Part shown: positions 5,708 to 10,925 of the stretch, one piece after another
How the letters are laid out: the number at the start of each line of letters is the position of its first letter
Position numbering within the stretch: position 1 is the stretch's first letter
NCBI GenBank assembly: GCA_018397055.1
Contig: JAGTQS010000026.1
Span: forward strand, 8,352 to 19,276
DNA length: 10,925 nt
From: Candidatus Bathyarchaeota archaeon
GTDB taxonomy: Archaea > Thermoproteota > Bathyarchaeia > Bathyarchaeales > DTEX01
Reading direction: 5' to 3'
Translations under genes and position numbers: made by a program
The notes under the pieces: generated by a model
What the model was told of the DNA's origin: nothing
Database searches by the model: none
What the model saw: only the letters and a program-made list of their open reading frames with translations

Positions 5708-5784
5708 CTATTATGGGCTGAAATTGCATCTTTTTTAGAATTTAAAGTTCGCCAGAAAAATGTTGCTTATAAGAACTGGGTGTA

Positions 5785-6273
5785 TCACGGTTTATTATCA
5801 TTTGTCTTTGACTTAGAAAATGTATCAGCTATTTTTATAGCCCAATTTCGTGTTTTTTCTATTTCGCCGTCTTTTAGATGGATTTCTGCTATTTTTCCTT
5901 CAACGTAAGTAACTAGAGGTGGCATAATCGTTTTGAAGCCAAGGTTTTCCAGCCTTTTATGTATCCCTTTCGCTGCATTTCCCGAGAATCTGCTTTGTAT
6001 CTGTGTGTCAAATGCTGCTGCCAGTTTACCAGAAACCTTGTCTTTTGCTACTTCATCTAGAAACTTCATAATAGGCTTTGTGGGTCTAAATGCATGTGTG
6101 GGTCCTCCAGCTAAGACACAATCATAGTTTCTAATGTTTGCAGCGTTGGCTTCTTTGACAAATATGCAGTCGACACTGAATCCTCTTTCTTTAAGAACGT
6201 TGCTGATTGCTTTCGCAACTTTTTCTGTGTTTCTATTCATTGACTGTGAATCGTAAACAATAAGAACCTTCAC
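5785..6273 (-). CDS. Flavodoxin-like protein
   Basis: A 162-residue single-domain flavodoxin-fold protein that would bind FMN and carry electrons or act as a small NAD(P)H/quinone-type reductase. It begins MKVLIVYDSQ, with the phosphate-binding loop YDSQSMNRNTEKVAKAI at 7-23. Further elements are YDCVLAGGPTHAF at 50-62 (the isoalloxazine-side loop in flavodoxins) and KLAAAFDTQ at 83-91. The P-loop carries two more residues (S-M-N-R-N-T) than the common S-x-T-G-N-T pattern. The start codon is GTG at 6273 with GAGGA (6285-6281, minus strand) seven bases before it. There is no signal peptide. It stands alone, 170 bp from the glycosidase gene in the same direction, so it may have its own promoter. 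The partner redox protein is unknown. Confidence 0.85.
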   Translation of the reverse strand: MKVLIVYDSQSMNRNTEKVAKAISNVLKERGFSVDCIFVKEANAANIRNYDCVLAGGPTHAFRPTKPIMKFLDEVAKDKVSGKLAAAFDTQIQSRFSGNAAKGIHKRLENLGFKTIMPPLVTYVEGKIAEIHLKDGEIEKTRNWAIKIADTFSKSKTNDNKP

Positions 6274-6443
6274 AAGTTTATCCTCAACTGTGAATGTCTG
6301 CTGAAACTATTGAACCTTTCGTATGTCAGAATATTTTCAATACTTAATTGTTTTCTTTAAAGACGAAGTCAACGTCATCGAATAGTGAAACCTCGTGACT
6401 TTGTCTAGTACTTTTGCCAGATACTTTTAATGTTGCTTCAAAG

Positions 6444-8027
6444 TTATGGGTATTCGTAAATTTTGGCTATGCAAACGCTTGGCTCGTTTCTCATGTAGAT
6501 GATTTTTCCACTCAACGACTCGTCGCCGTTAAGTCTTCGTCCAGCTACCCATTTGCCCTTTTCAAATCTGCCCTCGTCAAGTGTAAGAATCTCAACGTTT
6601 TTTGTTTCTTTAGGCTTCGACGCAAAGGTAACTGTGAACCCTAAACCTGCTACTATGTACTCGTCGTCTCGTGTTGCGATAATAATGCCTGATGCCGGAA
6701 CTTTACCTTTTTCAAATGGCTTAGTGAAGTGTACTTGCAGCTGGTAGCGACCTAACTCGCATTCGAATCCTCTTAGTTCTCTGCCTGTATAAGCGCTGTA
6801 TCCCACATTAACCAACGAATCGTCAGTGAACCCAATCATCCTCCCTGTGCCTTGATACTTCGTTATGATAGGCATCATTTCTGAAAGCAGCCTGTAACTT
6901 GCGGTTAACGGGTGAGGCTCAACCACTGAGTCAATGGCGAATGGCGAAAAACATAAAGCATCATGCTGACCAACAGCATAGAAAACGTTTCCCGCAGCTT
7001 GTTCATCAGACCTTGCTTCAGGAATCATCAACGGGTTTCCAGAATGCCTAAACTCGCAGCAGACTCTTCGGAAATCCTCAACATAAATGTCAGGAGCTAA
7101 AAAGTCGATGTTAGGAGCTGCAACACGCCAAATGTCCATCATTCGCGCTACAGGCCCACCGCTTGGGTAGCTGCCAGGCAATTGACCTTCGTATTGTGGT
7201 CCAAGCCAAGCGTTAACATACATAGGAATCGGATACTCCGCTTTTCCAGCCTTAGCTACACTGTTAATGTAACGTGCAAAGTGCCAAGCCATGAAAACCT
7301 CGTCTGCAGCTTCGCCAAAAACTTCCTTCCAAGTACCAGCGGTTTTGCTTCCAGCTTTTTTCCATGCGTTTTGAAGATACGAAGTGAGACAATTAGCGTG
7401 TTCCCGAATATAGTCTGTCAAGGTGGTCGGCACATCTTGAGCAAAAGCTCTTTCAGCTAGTTCGCAACGGTCACGTGTAGTTCTAAGGATGCCTACCTCG
7501 TTTTCAACTTGCAACATGAGAACTGTATGCTCTTGACCGTCGACTTCACAGATGTGCCGCATCAACGCAGCAAAGGCATGAGCGTCAGCTTCGCAGGCAG
7601 CCCTACTGAAACATGTTACAGCATCAGTATTCTTACCTTGGCTTGTTTGGGCTCTTGGAAAACGTTCAAGGTTGGTTTTAACCCATGGTGGTGCATATGA
7701 TGAACTAGCGTTCTTCCATGTTCCGAACCATAAAAAGACAAGCTTTAAGTTGTGTTTACGTGCCCCCTCAATGAGTCCGTCGACAAGCGTAAAATCAAGC
7801 TTTCCTTCTACGGGTTCGACGAGCTCCCAAGAAACAGGTGCAAGAACAGTATTAAGCCCAAGCGAAACAAGACGTGGCCATATTGACTCCATATAGGCAA
7901 GGCTTGAGGAGCTAGAGTTGTGAAGTTCTCCGCCAAGCATAATGAAGGGTTCACCATCTACAAACAGCTGCGTAGTATCGCCTTTTTTATGTAGATGCGG
8001 AATTTTATTGCTCAAACTTTCATTCAT
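6444..8027 (-). CDS. GH35/DUF5597-type beta-galactosidase-like glycoside hydrolase
   Basis: A 527-residue glycosidase with a TIM-barrel domain (about 20-370) followed by a beta-rich C-terminal region (about 385-525) resembling DUF5597. FVDGEPFIMLGGELHN (22-37), WPRLVSLGLNTVLAPVSWE (50-68) and VFLWFGTWKN (97-106) follow the GH35-type proteins of that architecture. The likely acid/base is E177 in QVENEVG (173-179), and the likely nucleophile is E337 in IPEARSD (335-341). There is no signal peptide, so it should act inside the cell on imported oligosaccharides or galactosides. The exact substrate is not readable, and GH42-like activity is an alternative. The ATG has GGAGA (8042-8038) ten bases upstream, and a 129-bp leader region separates it from the amidohydrolase gene. 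The family is mainly bacterial, so acquisition by transfer is plausible but not shown. Confidence 0.88.
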   Translation of the reverse strand: MNESLSNKIPHLHKKGDTTQLFVDGEPFIMLGGELHNSSSSSLAYMESIWPRLVSLGLNTVLAPVSWELVEPVEGKLDFTLVDGLIEGARKHNLKLVFLWFGTWKNASSSYAPPWVKTNLERFPRAQTSQGKNTDAVTCFSRAACEADAHAFAALMRHICEVDGQEHTVLMLQVENEVGILRTTRDRCELAERAFAQDVPTTLTDYIREHANCLTSYLQNAWKKAGSKTAGTWKEVFGEAADEVFMAWHFARYINSVAKAGKAEYPIPMYVNAWLGPQYEGQLPGSYPSGGPVARMMDIWRVAAPNIDFLAPDIYVEDFRRVCCEFRHSGNPLMIPEARSDEQAAGNVFYAVGQHDALCFSPFAIDSVVEPHPLTASYRLLSEMMPIITKYQGTGRMIGFTDDSLVNVGYSAYTGRELRGFECELGRYQLQVHFTKPFEKGKVPASGIIIATRDDEYIVAGLGFTVTFASKPKETKNVEILTLDEGRFEKGKWVAGRRLNGDESLSGKIIYMRNEPSVCIAKIYEYP

Positions 8028-8041
8028 TTTACTCTATTCTC

Positions 8042-8075
8042 CAAATATTTTAAGAAAACAATACTTTATTTGACC
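8042..8075 (-). promoter_or_regulatory. AT-rich promoter region of the glycosidase gene
   Basis: Within the 8028-8156 gap the minus strand carries an AT-rich segment (ATAAAGTAT, then TTAAAATATTT) 15-50 bases before the GH35 start, followed by GGAGA. No single TATA box stands out. The rest of the gap holds nothing identifiable. Confidence 0.3.
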
Positions 8076-8156
8076 GATTGGATCAAATATGTTCTTTTTG
8101 CCTAAAAAGACTACTGAAGTTCTTTTGATGATTGCCACTATGTATCAACCCATAAT

Positions 8157-9299
8157 TCAGTTGACCGTGAACAGGTTAAACACTATTTTTCCCCGCTTAA
8201 TCACTCCTACTGTCTCAAGTTTCTGTTTGCCAATTCTACCTTCACCCTTTGTATCAAAAAACGGAAATTTCCCTTTCATGTCCTTTAATATGGTGATATC
8301 TGCAAAAGCGCCTTCCTTCAGGGTGCCAAGATGGTCTTGTTTGCCTAGAATTTTTGCCGGTTTAAAAGTGCTTGCCTCAATTACCTCTTCAAGCGTCATA
8401 CCTAACAACATGAGTTTCGACATAGTTGTAGGCATGTCATAAACAGGTCCATTTATACTTCCAATATGGAGATCAGTGCTTATCGTGTCAGGCTTTATCC
8501 CTTGACTTAGCCCAGATTCAGCAACTTTCCAATCGAAGCTTCCAGCACCATGCCCAAGGTCAAGCATGACCCCTCGTTTTAAAGCCTCATAAAACTCCGG
8601 TTGAACCTTGCCATCAACAGTTAATAAACCATCATTTTGTTCCATTCTCAATCCATGGTAGAGATGCGTTATAATGTCGCCATTCTTCAAATATTTCAGG
8701 CATATGGGTTGATGGTGGTTCTCAGCCATAACAATGCAGTTAGATGAATCTGCGGCTCTTCTGGCAAGAGCCAATCCCTTTAGGCTGTGGTGAGCCCACT
8801 TTATACCAAGTATGATGTCCCTGTTTTGGTGTATAACCTCACAAGTGCCTTCGACGTCAATGAACAACTCATCTTGCCCCGTAATAAGTTCAGGCCACTT
8901 CTGATTTGCCCGAGCAAACTCTACCATGCCGAGGGATTCTATGTTTAAAAGTGCAAAAATTCCAGTTTTTGACTTTTCAATCACGTATTTTCTGAACCCC
9001 ATAAAGTTAAGTTCGCCCGTTGAACCTGCGTCCAAAACGGTAGTGGACCCCTTTAACAGACACGCAGTTTCAGGATCGATGGCAAGGTGCATCAAATTTG
9101 CATTACAGTGAACGTGAAGGTCAATAAGGCCAGGTGTTACAACCATTCCAGAAGCATTCAAGACATGCCTAGCTGCACTAGCGTTTATGCACCTTCGCAA
9201 CTCAACAATTCTACCATGAGCCATTGCAATATCCTTTTGTTCATGTATCCCCTGAGATGGATCAACCACAACTCCGTTTTTAACAATAACGTCAAACAC
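8157..9299 (-). CDS. Amidohydrolase/deacetylase-family metallohydrolase (EF_0837/Atu3266-like)
   Basis: A 380-residue amidohydrolase-superfamily protein with a small beta-sandwich and a metal-binding TIM barrel. Numbered from GTG 9299, metal-site elements are H62 and H64 in LIDLHVH, K167 in GIKW (the candidate carboxylated lysine), H195/H196 in ENHHQP, H212 and H215 in THLYHG, and D276 in STDLH. The STDLH signature and neighbouring SelA-like gene match the subgroup often called amidohydrolase/deacetylase. One characterised relative hydrolyses acetyl-(R)-mandelate; others are presumed N-acyl deacetylases. The upstream GTG at 9308 lies inside the AAGGTGG ribosome-binding site (9311-9305), whereas GTG 9299 is five bases beyond it, so I chose 9299. 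It is third in the RidA/SelA-like/amidohydrolase unit, 45 bp after its neighbour. It is likely cytoplasmic. True substrate unknown. Confidence 0.87.
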   Translation of the reverse strand: MFDVIVKNGVVVDPSQGIHEQKDIAMAHGRIVELRRCINASAARHVLNASGMVVTPGLIDLHVHCNANLMHLAIDPETACLLKGSTTVLDAGSTGELNFMGFRKYVIEKSKTGIFALLNIESLGMVEFARANQKWPELITGQDELFIDVEGTCEVIHQNRDIILGIKWAHHSLKGLALARRAADSSNCIVMAENHHQPICLKYLKNGDIITHLYHGLRMEQNDGLLTVDGKVQPEFYEALKRGVMLDLGHGAGSFDWKVAESGLSQGIKPDTISTDLHIGSINGPVYDMPTTMSKLMLLGMTLEEVIEASTFKPAKILGKQDHLGTLKEGAFADITILKDMKGKFPFFDTKGEGRIGKQKLETVGVIKRGKIVFNLFTVN

Positions 9300-9344
9300 A
9301 ATGTCCACCTTACTAAAGATATTTATTGAAAAGCGTGTTTGTCC

Positions 9345-10478
9345 TCAATGCTTGGTTGTTTTGATAATCTCTTTGATTCGTTTGACAATAATTTCTTCTT
9401 CGCCTTCTTGAAGACACTGCGGATTAAGCGTTATTTGATTGCCTGATTGGGGTGCATAGACTGATGGGTTTCCATTTCTTAGACGTTCATTGATCTCAGC
9501 TGCTGTTATGCCTAAATTAGCTTCATCAAAAATTAGTCGAACTTGCGGCCATCCTTGAGCGGAATATTCATGTTTCTTTGGGTCTGGAACAAGTTTCTCT
9601 GCTTTAATATTCTTTAATGAAAGTTCATTGACAAAATATTCAGCAATTTTTTCCCATTTTTCCTGCCGGGCCCTCACAGCCTCTGGGGTATAATGCTGCA
9701 ACGCAACTATTAGCCCTACGATTTGTTCCTTACTTACTTTCATAGGTCTACCCATATAGTGATGAGGTGACCCGTGAGCTGCAATTGCTTCAATAAGGTC
9801 TGCTCTACCAATAATGAACCCCGTGTCGTTTGGTCCTCGAATGTCTTTTCCTCCGCTGAACGCAACCAAGTCGGCGCCTGTTGCTACGATGTTACGGAGG
9901 TTTTCGTACGGAGGAAGCTCTGCAGCTGCGTCCACAATGACAGGTATATTGTGTTTCTTACCGATTTCTACAACTTTTTTCAGAGACTCTATGTCGCATC
10001 CTTTTTTTGATGTGAAAAACACGAATGCGATTGCCACGGTATTTTCCGTTATAGCTTGTTCAACGTCGAGGAACGTGTAGCCATCCTTTGTTCCAACCTT
10101 AACCAGTTTAGCGCATGGAATGGCTAAGTTACGTGAATAAGTGGTGTCTTGGACAAGAGGTAAAATTACCTCGTTTTTGAAACCATGTACGTAAGGAATT
10201 TGAGCCATCTTTTCAGGGTCTTTACCAGTCATGCATGCTGCAACTGCAAGAACTAAAGCAGCTGCTGCTCCAGATGTCACATAGGCGGCTTCAGCTCCTG
10301 TTTTTTGAGCTATGAATTTTCCTGCCTGTTTTTGGAGTTCTTCCATGTCAACAAACGCCTTAGCAGCTTCGTCCATGGCTTTAATGACCTCAGGAAGCAT
10401 TATTGATCCTCCGAGGCTTGTGATGGTTCCCCAAGCGTTGATGACCGTCTTTACGCCTAGCTTTTTGTAAATGCTCAT
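9345..10478 (-). CDS. SelA/DgaE-like PLP-dependent enzyme (putative ammonia-lyase)
   Basis: A 377-residue fold-type I PLP enzyme of the SelA-like group. Members include DgaE, the D-glucosaminate-6-phosphate ammonia-lyase. Numbered from GTG 10490, the cofactor lysine is K215 in AFSGGKDIRGP (210-220), the PLP-pyridine aspartate is D187 in VIVDAAAE, and YVTSGAAAA (70-78) forms the phosphate cup. The N-terminus MSIYKKLGVKTVINAWGT is typical for DgaE-like proteins and supports ATG 10478, with AAGGTG (10493-10488) nine bases before it. True selenocysteine synthase is unlikely: the protein is shorter than bacterial SelA and archaea use a different Sec route. It probably eliminates water or ammonia from an amino-sugar acid or related amino acid, giving an enamine/imine that the adjacent RidA could hydrolyse. 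It lies 20 bp after ridA. Confidence 0.88.
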   Translation of the reverse strand: MSIYKKLGVKTVINAWGTITSLGGSIMLPEVIKAMDEAAKAFVDMEELQKQAGKFIAQKTGAEAAYVTSGAAAALVLAVAACMTGKDPEKMAQIPYVHGFKNEVILPLVQDTTYSRNLAIPCAKLVKVGTKDGYTFLDVEQAITENTVAIAFVFFTSKKGCDIESLKKVVEIGKKHNIPVIVDAAAELPPYENLRNIVATGADLVAFSGGKDIRGPNDTGFIIGRADLIEAIAAHGSPHHYMGRPMKVSKEQIVGLIVALQHYTPEAVRARQEKWEKIAEYFVNELSLKNIKAEKLVPDPKKHEYSAQGWPQVRLIFDEANLGITAAEINERLRNGNPSVYAPQSGNQITLNPQCLQEGEEEIIVKRIKEIIKTTKH

Positions 10479-10498
10479 CGGGTTTTGCACCTTGACGA

Positions 10499-10885
10499 CT
10501 ACTTCTCTCTTTTGTAAGCTACGGCATCTATCTCAATCATGCAGTTTTCATCAGGTCTTGGCAGCTTAGAAACTTGAACGCATGTTCGGGCTGGGGGAGA
10601 TTTGAAGTAAGAACTATAGACTTCATTCATCTCCGAATAATGGTTCATGTCAGTTAGGTATACAGTGCACTTTAGAACGTCATCTAAGCTGCAGCCTGCT
10701 TCCTCAAGAACTGCCTTCATGTTTTCCATTACTGTTTTTGTTTGCTCCTTGATTCCGCCGTTAACCTGTTTGCCAGTCTTCGGATCATGTGGACCTATGC
10801 CTGAAACAAAAACGAGGTTGTTCCAAACCGTTGCCTTTGACAGCACTTTTCCTTGACCAATTGTTAATTTTTTATCTTTCGACAA
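10499..10885 (-). CDS. ridA: RidA/YjgF-family enamine/imine deaminase
   Basis: A 128-residue homotrimeric-type RidA protein. It hydrolyses reactive enamines/imines (for example 2-aminoacrylate) released by PLP enzymes to 2-keto acids and ammonia. Key residues are R100 in PPARTCVQV (the substrate-carboxylate arginine), E118 in MIEIDAVAY, and the FVSGIGPHDPKTG strand-turn at 26-38. Length is normal for the family. The start codon is TTG 10885 with GGTG about seven bases upstream; no better start exists downstream before the conserved region. It is first of three tightly spaced genes, immediately before a PLP-dependent lyase, which fits its protective role. The promoter must lie at or beyond the right edge of the window. 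Confidence 0.92.
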   Translation of the reverse strand: MSKDKKLTIGQGKVLSKATVWNNLVFVSGIGPHDPKTGKQVNGGIKEQTKTVMENMKAVLEEAGCSLDDVLKCTVYLTDMNHYSEMNEVYSSYFKSPPARTCVQVSKLPRPDENCMIEIDAVAYKREK

Positions 10886-10925
10886 TCCAGATCACCGTCT
10901 AATCATATGCCCAGACAACGCTTTA

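Noticed and set aside
7182..7896. Plus-strand open frames inside the glycosidase gene
   Set aside because: They are antisense shadows of a well-supported 527-residue protein, with no motifs and no ribosome-binding sites.
1..10925. CRISPR arrays, insertion sequences, attachment sites, replication origins
   Set aside because: I saw no regularly spaced direct repeats, transposase or integrase coding sequence, or terminal inverted repeats on either strand.

Overview
This window reads as chromosomal DNA of an archaeon, most likely from the TACK side (a Bathyarchaeia-like lineage is my best guess, from gene content only). The reasons are ribosomal protein L14e, an archaeal Cbf5, F420-dependent methylene-H4MPT dehydrogenase (Mtd), an archaeal DUF89 protein with an N-terminal CxxC, TATA-like boxes at archaeal spacing, T-run terminators, a tRNA without encoded CCA, and four introns of the archaeal bulge-helix-bulge (BHB) type.

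Layout. Positions 1-307 are a T-rich intergenic stretch ending in a promoter for a DUF89 (ARMT1-like) phosphatase gene (+). This converges on a TatD-family hydrolase (-). Divergent from TatD is a two-gene unit (+): a Gfo/Idh/MocA-like NAD(P)-binding protein that has lost the usual catalytic residues, overlapping by 4 bp the mtd gene of the archaeal C1 (Wood-Ljungdahl methyl branch) pathway. Next comes the information-processing block (+): rpl14e, cbf5 and a tRNA-Ser(GGA), closed by a T-run terminator near 5700. From 5785 to the right edge everything is on the minus strand: a small flavodoxin-like protein, a GH35/DUF5597-type beta-galactosidase-like glycosidase, and a tight three-gene group transcribed in the order RidA, SelA/DgaE-like PLP enzyme, amidohydrolase/deacetylase.

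The most notable content is RNA splicing. cbf5 looks broken (stop and frame change after residue 78), but a 29-nt BHB intron at 4647-4675 restores a full 336-residue protein. It interrupts the codon of the catalytic aspartate itself. About 60 bp downstream lies a tRNA-Ser whose 85-nt mature form appears only after removing three introns (D-loop 15/16, anticodon stem 29/30, canonical 37/38). All four introns share an AG^A 5' bulge. The enzyme that pseudouridylates RNA and the tRNA beside it therefore both appear to depend on the splicing endonuclease.

The right-hand block suggests a catabolic route: glycoside cleavage (GH35), deacylation of an N-acyl (amino-sugar-acid-like) compound, PLP-dependent elimination of ammonia or water, and RidA hydrolysing the enamine/imine intermediate. 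This pathway is inferred from families and gene order, not demonstrated.
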